A stretch of 64,000 nt of DNA. Source: SIG607 sp045586405 (lineage in GTDB: Bacteria > Bacillota > Clostridia > Oscillospirales > Acutalibacteraceae). The notes below the pieces were generated by a model, which was not told the origin of the DNA, searched no databases, and saw nothing but the letters and a program-made list of their open reading frames with translations. Of the stretch, positions 25,354 through 33,701 are shown in pieces. The position numbers and the translations under genes are program-made. The DNA lies in contig JAZNAG010000145.1 in assembly GCA_045586405.1 (NCBI GenBank), positions 1-64,000 on the forward strand, read 5' to 3'. Every line of letters starts with the position of its first letter. Positions within the stretch are counted from its first letter, which is position 1.

Positions 25354-27318
25354 TTGCCATTTGAAAGAGAACGACATAAACGCACAAACGTTTTAGCAAT
25401 AGCGCTCTGCGTTGTTTTTATAATATGTACTATGAGAGCCTGTCATTTAGGCGTTATAAATGCAAATAAATATTTAACTAAATCTGAGGGAGTTACCACA
25501 AGAACTGCTGTATTAAAGGCGCCCCGCGGAGAAATTCTGGACAGCTTTGGCAGAGAAATTGCCGTTAACCGCGAGGGCTATAATATTGTTTTCAACAGCG
25601 CTTATATCGACTTTACCACTATAAACGACACCATTCTTACCCTTTGCAATTATCTTGCCGGTGAGAATGCTCAGTGGGAGGACAAGTTACCTCTTGAAAA
25701 AACTGAGCCTTACGCCTTTACCGACTCGGCTAACGAAGCTTTTCTGAAATCTATCGGCCTTGCCCATTATGCTTCGGCTGAAAACGCTTTTGAAAAGCTT
25801 GTTTCTACCTATAAACTATCAGGGTATACAAGAGAACAGGCACGTATTATAATGGGTGTTCGGTATACTATGGTTTATTCTAATTTTTCTATTGCCAACC
25901 CTTATGTTTTTGCCGAAGACGTTCCGACCTCGGTTATGCAAAAGGTAAGTGAAAGCGGTTTTATGCTGAAAGGCGTTACGGTGGAGACTGCTCATTTCAG
26001 AGAATATGTAGATACCGACCTTGCCCCACATCTTATAGGTACAGTAGGCTCTATTTATGCTGAGCAGTGGGAAGAATTAAAGGCAAAGGGCTATTCATAC
26101 AACGATAAAGTCGGTAAAAGCGGTATTGAAGCTTATGCTGAGGACACACTTCGCGGTATCGACGGCGAAATCACCTATTATATAGATGCAAGCGGTGTTA
26201 TCGTTGGCAGTGAGGTTACAAAAGAGCCTGTTGCAGGTAAAACCGTTATGCTGTCCTTAGATAAAGCCATTCAGGACAACACTCAGGCAGCGCTGAAACA
26301 GGTAATTGACGAGCTGAACTCTAAGGGCGGCAGTTGTACCGGCGGTGCGGCGGTGGTTATGAATGTTTCAAGCGGTGAGATTTTTGCTTCTGCCAACTAC
26401 CCGACCTACGATATGATAACCTATATGGAAGATTATAATTCGGTGTTAAATGCTCCCAATAATCCTCTTATAAACAGAGCTTTTCAGGGTATTTACCCTA
26501 TAGGCTCAACCATTAAGCCCATTGTTGCAATAGCAGGTATAGATAACGGACTTGTAACCGCCAGTGAAAATATCCGCTGTGTTCATACCTACCGTCACTT
26601 TGCAGACTATACCCCCTCTTGTATGGGCACTCACGGGCTTATAAACCTTAACCGCGCCCTTGCAAAATCCTGTAACTATTACTTCTTTGAGGTTGGTACA
26701 CGTGTTGGCGCAACAAGACTTACCGATTACTTTACAAAGTTCGGTCTTGGTGTTAAAACGGGTGTTGAAATTTCTGACAGTGCAGGTCTTCTTGCCGAGG
26801 TTGCCGACGACAGCGGTGATACACTGCAGATTTCTATCGGCCAGAAAAACGCCTTTACTCCCCTTCAGCTTGCTGTCTACACCTCTACCCTTGCAAACGG
26901 CGGTGACCGCTACAAAGCGAGTTTAGTTAAAAAAATTGTTTCTTACGATTTAAAAGAAACCTACAGCGATACGACAGGTCAGGTGTTAAACTCTATTGAA
27001 ATCAACCCCGAAACTTTAAGCAGTGTTAAAGAGGGTATGCTTTCGGTTACTGTAGACGGTACGGGTAGTGCTGTTTTCGGAAACTATCCTATAAAGGTGG
27101 GCGGTAAAACGGGTACTTCTCAGAACCAGGGCATTGACCACAGTATATTCGTTGCTTTTGCCCCCTTTGAAAACCCTGAAATTGCTATTGCCGTTGTTCT
27201 TGAACACGGAAACTCGGGCTTTGCGGCAGGTAGTGTTGTTAAGGCGGCGCTGGACGCATATTTCTTCTCTCAGGAAACCACTGTGGACTCCTCGCCGTCA
27301 TACAGTGCTCTTCCTTAA
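25354..27318 (+). CDS. mrdA: Penicillin-binding protein 2 type transpeptidase
   Basis: 654 residues with a TTG start, six nt after GGTGGTGA. One membrane segment (about 13-33), a dimerisation domain containing KAPRGEILDSFGREIAVN (about 55-72), then a transpeptidase domain with SxxK at YPIGSTIKP, SxN at KSCNYYFFEVG and KTGTS (GGKTGTSQNQ). Cross-links septal or lateral peptidoglycan; its place after mreBCD argues for elongation. No rodA follows. Confidence 0.93.
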   Translation: MPFERERHKRTNVLAIALCVVFIICTMRACHLGVINANKYLTKSEGVTTRTAVLKAPRGEILDSFGREIAVNREGYNIVFNSAYIDFTTINDTILTLCNYLAGENAQWEDKLPLEKTEPYAFTDSANEAFLKSIGLAHYASAENAFEKLVSTYKLSGYTREQARIIMGVRYTMVYSNFSIANPYVFAEDVPTSVMQKVSESGFMLKGVTVETAHFREYVDTDLAPHLIGTVGSIYAEQWEELKAKGYSYNDKVGKSGIEAYAEDTLRGIDGEITYYIDASGVIVGSEVTKEPVAGKTVMLSLDKAIQDNTQAALKQVIDELNSKGGSCTGGAAVVMNVSSGEIFASANYPTYDMITYMEDYNSVLNAPNNPLINRAFQGIYPIGSTIKPIVAIAGIDNGLVTASENIRCVHTYRHFADYTPSCMGTHGLINLNRALAKSCNYYFFEVGTRVGATRLTDYFTKFGLGVKTGVEISDSAGLLAEVADDSGDTLQISIGQKNAFTPLQLAVYTSTLANGGDRYKASLVKKIVSYDLKETYSDTTGQVLNSIEINPETLSSVKEGMLSVTVDGTGSAVFGNYPIKVGGKTGTSQNQGIDHSIFVAFAPFENPEIAIAVVLEHGNSGFAAGSVVKAALDAYFFSQETTVDSSPSYSALP

Positions 27319-27346
27319 AATATGCCTTTACACAGCCTCTATTTAA

Positions 27347-27375
27347 TTGACAACAAAAAAACATTATGATATACT
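27347..27375 (+). promoter_or_regulatory. Sigma-A promoter for minD
   Basis: TTGACA (27347-27352), 17-nt spacer, TATACT (27370-27375), with extended TGA before the -10. Confidence 0.75.
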
Positions 27376-27418
27376 ATTTTTACCAAATTGAGCACTTAAA
27401 AAGGAGGTGTCGGTAAAA

Positions 27419-28153
27419 ATGAATAATCTTTTCGCCGTCACTTCGGGCAAAGGCGGTGTGGGTAAATCTACCGTTGCTTCCTGCCTTGCAAATGCGGCTG
27501 AGGCGCTGGGCAAGAAAACCCTGCTTATTGACCTTGACGAAGGGCTTAGATGCCTTGATATGATGCTTTCTATGAGCGAATCGGTGGTCCTTGATTTATC
27601 CGACGCTTTTAACGGGCACGACGTTAATCAGGCAATTTATCCCGTACCCTCTCACCCTCTGATTTATCTGCTTCCTGCCCCCGCTTTTTACGGAAAAATT
27701 GACGAAGAGGCTTTCGGTCAGTTTATCAGAGAGGCCGTGCAGCACTTTGATATTGTTATCGTTGATTTTCCTGCAGGTATTGATTTAAGGCTTTATAAAC
27801 AGCTGCCCGATACCACCCGTTTTTTAACGGTTTGCAACCCCGACCCCGTTAGCGTTAGAGATGCCTCGGTTGTATCTGACCGGCTAAGTGAAATCGGCAA
27901 AAACGATAACCGACTTATCCTTAACCGCTTTTCTATTGACTACATAAAAAGCGGTGTATATAAAGGTATTGACGATATTATTGATTTGTCCCGAATAAGA
28001 CTTGCAGGTGTTGTTCCTACCGATACTGCTGTTTTGCTGTCACAGGCAAAGGGACAGCTTATAAAACGGGGAAAGGCCGCTAAGGCTTTCCGCCGTATCA
28101 TGAGACGACTGTTAGGCGAGGATATTCCCTTGCCAAAGGCTAAAAAGATTTAA
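27419..28153 (+). CDS. minD: MinD-like septum-site ATPase
   Basis: 244 residues from the ATG at 27419; an in-frame GTG at 27407 is fused to the AAGGAGG Shine-Dalgarno, so the ATG is preferred. Deviant Walker A SGKGGVGKST (about 8-17), switch DFPAGID in place of the usual CPAGIE, and a C-terminal amphipathic stretch AFRRIMRRLLGED that could bind the membrane. Fits a divergent MinD, inhibitor-positioning ATPase of cell division. No minC or minE is adjacent, which is unusual for a post-mreBCD position. Confidence 0.8.
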   Translation: MNNLFAVTSGKGGVGKSTVASCLANAAEALGKKTLLIDLDEGLRCLDMMLSMSESVVLDLSDAFNGHDVNQAIYPVPSHPLIYLLPAPAFYGKIDEEAFGQFIREAVQHFDIVIVDFPAGIDLRLYKQLPDTTRFLTVCNPDPVSVRDASVVSDRLSEIGKNDNRLILNRFSIDYIKSGVYKGIDDIIDLSRIRLAGVVPTDTAVLLSQAKGQLIKRGKAAKAFRRIMRRLLGEDIPLPKAKKI

Positions 28154-28182
28154 CTTATTATTTAAGAAAGGATGTATATCTA

Positions 28183-28584
28183 ATGAACATTGCCCTGATT
28201 GCACACGACGCCAAGAAAGAACTTATGGTGCAGTTTTGTATCGCTTATTGCGGTATTCTTTCTCGCCATACTCTACTTGCTACCGGCGCCACCGGAAAAA
28301 CGGTTGCTGAAGCAACCGGTCTTGATATAATTCGCTTTTTAAGCGGAAGTCAGGGCGGAAGTCAGCAAATAGGCTCACGTATCGGCTGTGACGAAATAGA
28401 TCTTTTGCTCTATTTCCGTGATCCGTTAAATCCCAAGCCCCACGAGCCTGACGAAACATCCCTTCTGCGCCTTTGCGACGTGCATAATATCCCCGTTGCA
28501 ACAAATATTGCTACCGCTGAAGTTCTTATTCACGGTCTTGAACGCGGTGATCTTGACTGGCGCGAATATGTAAAACAACACTAA
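28183..28584 (+). CDS. mgsA: Methylglyoxal synthase-like protein lacking the catalytic Asp
   Basis: 133 residues, about the usual length. Family features: IALIAHDAKK (H8, D9), LLATGATGKT, FRDPLNPKPHEPD (D80, H87) and IPVATNIATAE. The family motif GGDQQ is here GGSQQ: S60 (codon AGT at 28360-28362) replaces the aspartate equivalent to E. coli Asp71, the catalytic base. Changing a GAC/GAT codon to AGT needs at least two base changes, so a read error is unlikely. It may be inactive, have altered activity, or act as a sensor. Real enzymes convert dihydroxyacetone phosphate to methylglyoxal. Confidence 0.85.
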   Translation: MNIALIAHDAKKELMVQFCIAYCGILSRHTLLATGATGKTVAEATGLDIIRFLSGSQGGSQQIGSRIGCDEIDLLLYFRDPLNPKPHEPDETSLLRLCDVHNIPVATNIATAEVLIHGLERGDLDWREYVKQH

Positions 28585-28590
28585 AATATT

Positions 28591-28624
28591 GGCTGTCTTA
28601 CCTTATATAAAGAGTAGGACAGCC
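28591..28624 (+). terminator. Hairpin after mgsA, possible weak terminator or hisS leader element
   Basis: GGCTGTC (28591-28597) pairs with GACAGCC (28618-28624). The following GCTTTGCG is only weakly T-rich, so the terminator function is doubtful. Confidence 0.35.
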
Positions 28625-28665
28625 GCTTTGCGTGAAAAATATATCCTGATTGGAGTTATTATATA

Positions 28666-29925
28666 ATGAGCGATATAAACCGTGCCGTAAAAGGCACAAA
28701 CGATGTTTTGCCCGAGGACAGCTATAAATGGCAGTCTATAGAAAGCAAAATGCTGAACACCGCCTCTCTTTTCGGCTTTAAGGAAATAAGAGTTCCTGTT
28801 TTCGAGCATACTGAGGTTTTTAAACGCAGCGTTGGCGACACCACCGACGTTGTTCAAAAAGAAATGTATACCTTTGACGATAAGGGCGGCAGAAGTATCA
28901 CCCTTCGCCCCGAGCTTACCGCAGGTGTTATCAGAAGCGTTATTGAAAACGGTCTTTATAATCAGAGTCTGCCCCAGAAAGTTTGCTATATCGGCGGTTG
29001 CTACCGTTATGAAAAGCCTCAGGCAGGACGTCTTCGCGAATTTCACCAGTTTGGCGTTGAGTGTATCGGCGCCGCCGCTCCCGCTGCCGATGCAGAGGTT
29101 ATCTGCCTTGCAAACAGTATTCTTGAGGGTATCGGTATAAAGGGACTAAGCCTTGAAATAAACTCTATCGGCTGTCCTTCTTGCCGCGCTAAATATCACG
29201 AGGCGCTTAAAGAATATTTTGAGAGTAAAAAAGAAAACCTTTGCGAAACCTGTAAGGACAGGCTATATAGAAACCCTATGCGTATTCTTGACTGTAAATC
29301 ACCTGTTTGCAGTGACATTGCAAATGGCGCTCCCGTTATGCTTGACTTCCTTTGTGAAGAATGTAGCAGTCATTTTGACACCGTTAAGGCTCACCTTGAC
29401 GAAATGGAAATAAAGTACACCGTCAACCCCACCATTGTGCGCGGTCTTGACTATTATACACGTACCGTTTTTGAGTTTGTCAGCGGTGATATCGGCGCAC
29501 AGTCAACAGTTTGCGGCGGCGGCCGTTATGACAGACTTATTGAACAGATGGGCGGTCCCGCTACCGCTTCTCTCGGTTTTGCTATGGGTATTGAGCGTCT
29601 GCTTATGGTGCTTGAAAATCAGGGTAAAGACTTTGGCGAAAAGCTCCTTTGCGATATTTATATTGCGCCCATGGGTGAAGCGGCAGGTAAAAAAGCTTCT
29701 TCCCTTTGCACACTTCTTCGTAAAGACGGTTTTATTGCCCAAACCGATATTTGCGGCAGAGGTCTTAAAGCTCAAATGCGTTACGCCAACAAAATCGGCG
29801 CAAAATACAGCATAGTGCTTGGCGACGATGAGCTGGCAAGCGGCGTTGCAAAACTTAAAAATATGGAAAACGGCGAAGAAAAAGAAATTAAACTTGACTC
29901 TCTTGTTGAGATTTTAAGAAAGTAA
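28666..29925 (+). CDS. hisS: Histidine--tRNA ligase
   Basis: 419 residues. Class II motifs: motif 1 around residues 20-50, motif 2 YRYEKPQAGRLREFHQFG, histidine-binding RGLDYYTRTVFEF and motif 3 GFAMGIERLL; C-terminal anticodon-binding domain from about 325. Charges tRNA-His. No T-box leader is seen. Ten nt before aspS, probably cotranscribed. Confidence 0.96.
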   Translation: MSDINRAVKGTNDVLPEDSYKWQSIESKMLNTASLFGFKEIRVPVFEHTEVFKRSVGDTTDVVQKEMYTFDDKGGRSITLRPELTAGVIRSVIENGLYNQSLPQKVCYIGGCYRYEKPQAGRLREFHQFGVECIGAAAPAADAEVICLANSILEGIGIKGLSLEINSIGCPSCRAKYHEALKEYFESKKENLCETCKDRLYRNPMRILDCKSPVCSDIANGAPVMLDFLCEECSSHFDTVKAHLDEMEIKYTVNPTIVRGLDYYTRTVFEFVSGDIGAQSTVCGGGRYDRLIEQMGGPATASLGFAMGIERLLMVLENQGKDFGEKLLCDIYIAPMGEAAGKKASSLCTLLRKDGFIAQTDICGRGLKAQMRYANKIGAKYSIVLGDDELASGVAKLKNMENGEEKEIKLDSLVEILRK

Positions 29926-29935
29926 GGTAATATAA

Positions 29936-31720
29936 ATGGCACTTGACAGAATGGACTCATTAAAGCGTACACATTACTGCGGAACTCTTGGTACAAAAGA
30001 CGAAGGCAGTCAGGTTGTTGTTTGCGGTTGGGCACAAAGACAGCGCGACCTTGGCGGTCTGATTTTTATTGACCTCAGGGACAGAACCGGCATTGTACAG
30101 TTGGCTTTTGATGATAACACCGAAAAAGAAATTTTCGATAAAGCATTTACCGTTCGAAGCGAATTTGTACTTATGGCGCAGGGTAAAGTACGCCGCCGTT
30201 CCTCTATAAACAAGGATATCCCCACAGGCGAAATTGAAATAGAAGTAACCACCCTTAAAATTTTGGGCAAGGCTGAAACTCCTCCCTTCGATATCAGTGA
30301 CGATACCAAGGCAAATGAAGAGCTTCGCCTTAAATACCGCTATCTTGACCTGCGCAGAAATAAACTTCAGCAGAATATTATGACTCGTCATCGCATTGCA
30401 AAAATTACACGGGATTACTTTGACGAAAACGGTTTTCTTGAAATAGAAACTCCTACCCTTATAAAATCTACACCCGAGGGTGCCAGAGACTATCTTGTTC
30501 CCTCCCGTATCCACCACGGCAGTTTCTACGCTCTGCCCCAGTCTCCTCAGCTTTACAAACAGCTTTTAATGCTTTCGGGCTTTGACCGCTATTTCCAGCT
30601 TGCCCGTTGCTACAGAGACGAGGACCTGCGCGCCGACCGTCAGCCCGAATTTACTCAGATAGACCTTGAAATGTCTTTTGTAACGATGGAAGACATTTTC
30701 ACTATTGCTGAGGGCTATATGAAGCGCCTTTTCGGTGAAATTTTAGGGGTAGAACTTTCACTTCCTCTGCCAAGACTTAAATTTAACGATGCTATGGAAC
30801 AGTATGGCTCTGATAAGCCTGATATCCGTTTCGATATGAAGCTTATTGATTTATCCGATATTGTTAAAGATTGTGGCTTCTCGGTATTTGCTGACACCGT
30901 TAAAAACGGCGGTACCGTCCGCGCTATTACCGCTAAGGGCGGCGCATCTGTTTACACACGTAAAGAAATTGACAAGTTAACAGAAGAGGCCAAAGGTATC
31001 GGCGCTAAAGGTCTTGCCTTTATCCGCTATGCCGAAGACACCCCCACCTGCGCTTTTGCTAAGTTCTTAAGTGAAGACGAGTTTGCCGCAATAATGGAAA
31101 GAACCGGTTGCCAACAGGGTGACGTTGTATTTATTATCGCAGACAAAAAACGTCTTGCTCTCTCGGTGCTTGGTAATCTCCGTCTTAGCGTTGCTAAGCG
31201 TCTTGATATTATTCCTGACACCTACGCTCCTCTTTGGATAACCGAATTCCCCTTCTTTGAGTACAACGAGGACACAGGCAACTGGGATGCTATGCACCAT
31301 CCCTTTACCTCTCCGCTGGACGAGTGTATCCCTTATCTTGAAAGCGATCCCGATAAAGTATACGCTAAGGCTTACGACCTTGTTATGAACGGTATTGAGC
31401 TTTCTTCAGGCTCTATCCGTATTACCGATCCTGACCTTCAGACAAAAATGTTTAAGGCTCTGGGACTAAGCGAAGAAGAAGCCCACGAGAAGTTCGGTTT
31501 CTTAACCGACGCATTCCGCTACGGCGCTCCCCCTCACGGCGGTATGGCTCTCGGCCTTGACAGACTTTGTATGCTTCTTAGTGAAAGTGACAGCCTCAGA
31601 GATGTTGTTGCTTTCCCCAAGGTTTCAAATTCAAGTGAGCTTATGTCAGGCGCTCCCGCAGCTGTTGACAGCCTTCAGCTCAGCGACTTATCCATCGCAA
31701 TTGTGCCTGAAAAAGAATAA
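29936..31720 (+). CDS. aspS: Aspartate--tRNA ligase
   Basis: 594 residues, the usual bacterial length. N-terminal OB fold (about 20-110), class II core with motif 2 (RCYRDEDLRADRQPEFTQID), flipping loop and GAD insertion, and motif 3 GMALGLDRLCMLL. Whether it also charges tRNA-Asn (non-discriminating) cannot be decided here. A strong terminator follows. Confidence 0.96.
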   Translation: MALDRMDSLKRTHYCGTLGTKDEGSQVVVCGWAQRQRDLGGLIFIDLRDRTGIVQLAFDDNTEKEIFDKAFTVRSEFVLMAQGKVRRRSSINKDIPTGEIEIEVTTLKILGKAETPPFDISDDTKANEELRLKYRYLDLRRNKLQQNIMTRHRIAKITRDYFDENGFLEIETPTLIKSTPEGARDYLVPSRIHHGSFYALPQSPQLYKQLLMLSGFDRYFQLARCYRDEDLRADRQPEFTQIDLEMSFVTMEDIFTIAEGYMKRLFGEILGVELSLPLPRLKFNDAMEQYGSDKPDIRFDMKLIDLSDIVKDCGFSVFADTVKNGGTVRAITAKGGASVYTRKEIDKLTEEAKGIGAKGLAFIRYAEDTPTCAFAKFLSEDEFAAIMERTGCQQGDVVFIIADKKRLALSVLGNLRLSVAKRLDIIPDTYAPLWITEFPFFEYNEDTGNWDAMHHPFTSPLDECIPYLESDPDKVYAKAYDLVMNGIELSSGSIRITDPDLQTKMFKALGLSEEEAHEKFGFLTDAFRYGAPPHGGMALGLDRLCMLLSESDSLRDVVAFPKVSNSSELMSGAPAAVDSLQLSDLSIAIVPEKE

Positions 31721-31729
31721 AAAGTCACC

Positions 31730-31765
31730 AATAACCGACTCTTTTTTTGAGTCGGTTATTTTTTT
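31730..31765 (+). terminator. Terminator of hisS-aspS
   Basis: A perfect 12-bp stem (31730-31741 with 31749-31760), T-rich loop and T tail. Confidence 0.9.
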
Positions 31766-31776
31766 GTCTTAATAAG

Positions 31777-31861
31777 TTATGAACAACAAAAACCTCCATT
31801 TTTCGCGGTTTTATGCAGTTTTTTAGGCAAGTTATGAATGTTATGCACCGAGTTATGCACA
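31777..31861 (+). repeat. Cluster of five TTATG 9-mers, one a perfect DnaA box
   Basis: Same-strand 9-mers: TTATGAACA (31777), TTATGCAGT (31811), TTATGAATG (31832), TTATGCACC (31841), TTATGCACA (31853). The last fits the DnaA box TTATNCACA exactly, TTATGAACA and TTATGCACC are one mismatch off, and the other two are two or more off. They lie between two terminators upstream of the phage-like cassette. Function is unproven: DnaA binding, a regulatory operator or a packaging site are options. Confidence 0.5.
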
Positions 31862-31879
31862 AAAACTCGGTGTTTTTTT
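31846..31879 (+). terminator. Second terminator upstream of the phage-like cassette
   Basis: A 7-bp stem CACCGAG/CTCGGTG (31846-31852 with 31866-31872) plus seven T. Its loop contains the perfect DnaA-box-like 9-mer. It shields the cassette from aspS transcription. Confidence 0.75.
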
Positions 31880-31952
31880 ATTTTCAGGTGTCGGTGAATG
31901 TCGCACTTTTTGTCCATATACTTGCCTCATAAAATGCAAAGGAGGTAAAAAA

Positions 31953-32207
31953 TTGGAAGGCGAAAATCTGAAAGAAGAAATGCAGAAATTACTTTCCCAA
32001 ACCCTGACTCAAGAGGAAAGAAAAGGTCTTCGTGAGGACGGATTTAAGTTTATTCGTCCAACCCGCGCCTCCTGCATTTTAGCGGCGCTTTACAAAAAAG
32101 CTGCAAACGGTGATATGTCTGCCATTAAGGAAATTTTAAACCTTATTTGCGACAAAAACTCCGAAAGCGGTGGGGAGGTGACCATTATAGACGATGTCCG
32201 AGGTTAA
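31953..32207 (+). CDS. Probable small terminase subunit
   Basis: 84 residues with a TTG start seven nt after GGAGG. Helical, charged, with RPTRASCILAALYKKAANGDMSAIKEILNLI. The last part resembles the helix-rich oligomerisation region seen in small terminase-like proteins next to PBSX-type large subunits. The call rests mainly on its size and on its overlap with the terminase gene. In phages this subunit recognises the DNA to be packaged. First gene of the phage-like cassette; no sigma-A promoter is evident before it. Confidence 0.65.
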   Translation: MEGENLKEEMQKLLSQTLTQEERKGLREDGFKFIRPTRASCILAALYKKAANGDMSAIKEILNLICDKNSESGGEVTIIDDVRG

Positions 32208-33471
32208 AATTACCTCACTTATAGGAAAAGGCTATGACGACTACTGGAACTGTAAAAAGCGCTACCGAGTTTTAAAGGGTGGCAAGGGCAGTAAAAAATC
32301 AAGCGTTACCGCCCTTAACTTTATATACCGCCTTATGAAATATAAAAACACCAATCTTTTGGTGGTAAGGGCGGTTATGAACACTCACAAAAATTCTACC
32401 TTTGCTGTTCTTTCCTGGGCGCAAAAGCGTCTGAATGTGGAAAAGTTCTGGCATAACAGCGTCACCAATATGGAAATGACCTATCTGCCCACGGGGCAAA
32501 AGATTATTTTCAGAGGCGCTGACGACGTATTAAAACTCGCAGGGCTCACCGTTGACACCGGCACCATAAATTTTGTGTGGATAGAGGAAGCCTTTGAAAT
32601 AGCCAAAGAGGAAGACTTTGACAAGTTGGACCTTACCGTTCCCCGAGGAAAAACAGCAGAAGGTGTTTTTAAACAGACAACGCTGACCTTCAACCCCTGG
32701 AGTAGCGAACACTGGCTGAAAAAGAGGTTTTTTGATTCTAGGAGCGATAATGCTCAGGTTTTTTCAACCAATTATCTGTGCAACGAATTTCTTGACGATA
32801 CCGACCGCTCGGTATTTGAACGTATGAAACAGACAAACGCCAGAAAGTATGCTGTTGCAGGTCTGGGAGAATGGGGTATCGCTGAAGGACTTGTTTTTGA
32901 AAATTGGTCGGTTGAACACAAAGAAATAGAAAACGACGACAGCATACGCGCTTATTTCGGGCTTGACTACGGTTATGTAAATGATCCCACCGCTTTTATT
33001 GCTTTTTATGTTGACAGAAAAAATATGACCATACACGTTTTTGACGAGTTTTACAAAAAAAGAATGCTTAATTCTGATATAGCCGAAGAAATAAAGAAAA
33101 GAGGCTACAGCAAAGAAAGAATACGAGCAGACTCGTCAGAGCCCAAGTCTAACGAGGACCTTAGGCGTATGGGTATTTCCCGTATCACCCCTGCCCACAA
33201 GGGACCTGACAGTATTCTCGGCGGCATTGCCAGAATCAGCGAGTATAAAATCACCGTAGAGCCTCACTGCAAAAACACCATAGCAGAGCTTAGCAGTTAT
33301 TGCTACGGTAGTCAAAAAAATGAAAAAGGACGGCGTCTTCCAGAAGACTGCAATAACCATCTGATAGACGCCATGCGTTATGCCTTTGAAGACGTGAAAC
33401 CATATAAGGAGGAAAGCAATACCACCGCCTCATTAAGCGGCAGGTCATTGCTGTTAAGTAAGTGGATATAA
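32194..33471 (+). CDS. Phage terminase large subunit, PBSX-like
   Basis: 425 residues. ATPase: Walker A variant GGKGSKKSS (29-37) and Walker B FVWIEEA (E131/E132), with a coupling-type TFNPW motif (165-169). Nuclease: FGLDYGYVND (D258), RADSSEP (D313) and NNHLIDAMRYA (D392) give the three acidic residues of the RNase H-like fold. All key residues are intact, so DNA packaging activity is plausible. The start overlaps the small subunit gene by 14 nt. GC and codon choice look like those of the neighbouring host genes by eye. Confidence 0.93.
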   Translation: MSEVKITSLIGKGYDDYWNCKKRYRVLKGGKGSKKSSVTALNFIYRLMKYKNTNLLVVRAVMNTHKNSTFAVLSWAQKRLNVEKFWHNSVTNMEMTYLPTGQKIIFRGADDVLKLAGLTVDTGTINFVWIEEAFEIAKEEDFDKLDLTVPRGKTAEGVFKQTTLTFNPWSSEHWLKKRFFDSRSDNAQVFSTNYLCNEFLDDTDRSVFERMKQTNARKYAVAGLGEWGIAEGLVFENWSVEHKEIENDDSIRAYFGLDYGYVNDPTAFIAFYVDRKNMTIHVFDEFYKKRMLNSDIAEEIKKRGYSKERIRADSSEPKSNEDLRRMGISRITPAHKGPDSILGGIARISEYKITVEPHCKNTIAELSSYCYGSQKNEKGRRLPEDCNNHLIDAMRYAFEDVKPYKEESNTTASLSGRSLLLSKWI

Positions 33472-33701
33472 ATATTTTATTACTGATTTTAATTGCCGAT
33501 ATTTCCGCCTTTGCGGCGGGTATCCTTGCAGGACGGCTTTATCGCCGTTTCTGTAAAAAATTTTCGTTAAAAAACCGTCCGTCTTATTCAATAAGAAACG
33601 ACGACTGGTCTGTTTTAATGAATTACTATCCCGGTGAACCGACAGATAATCTGTCTTTAAATAAATATAAAAAAGGAGAAAAAAGATGGAAGAAGAAATA
33701 A
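33462..33701 (+). CDS. Small single-pass membrane protein in the phage-like cassette
   Basis: 79 residues, GTG start overlapping the terminase stop by 10 nt; no good Shine-Dalgarno, so probably coupled. Membrane segment at about 4-24, then a basic, Tyr-rich tail (YRRFCKKF). Not recognised. Unusual between a terminase and a scaffold-like gene. It overlaps the next start by 16 nt. Confidence 0.55.
   Translation: MDINILLLILIADISAFAAGILAGRLYRRFCKKFSLKNRPSYSIRNDDWSVLMNYYPGEPTDNLSLNKYKKGEKRWKKK

Noticed and set aside
28585..28665. Possible T-box leader before hisS
   Set aside because: No conserved T-box sequence (such as GGTGGNACCGCG), no specifier loop and too short a space.
31721..31952. Phage attachment site next to the phage-like cassette
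   Set aside because: No tRNA gene and no repeat shared with the downstream flank (40732-40800) was seen by eye; no integrase is present.
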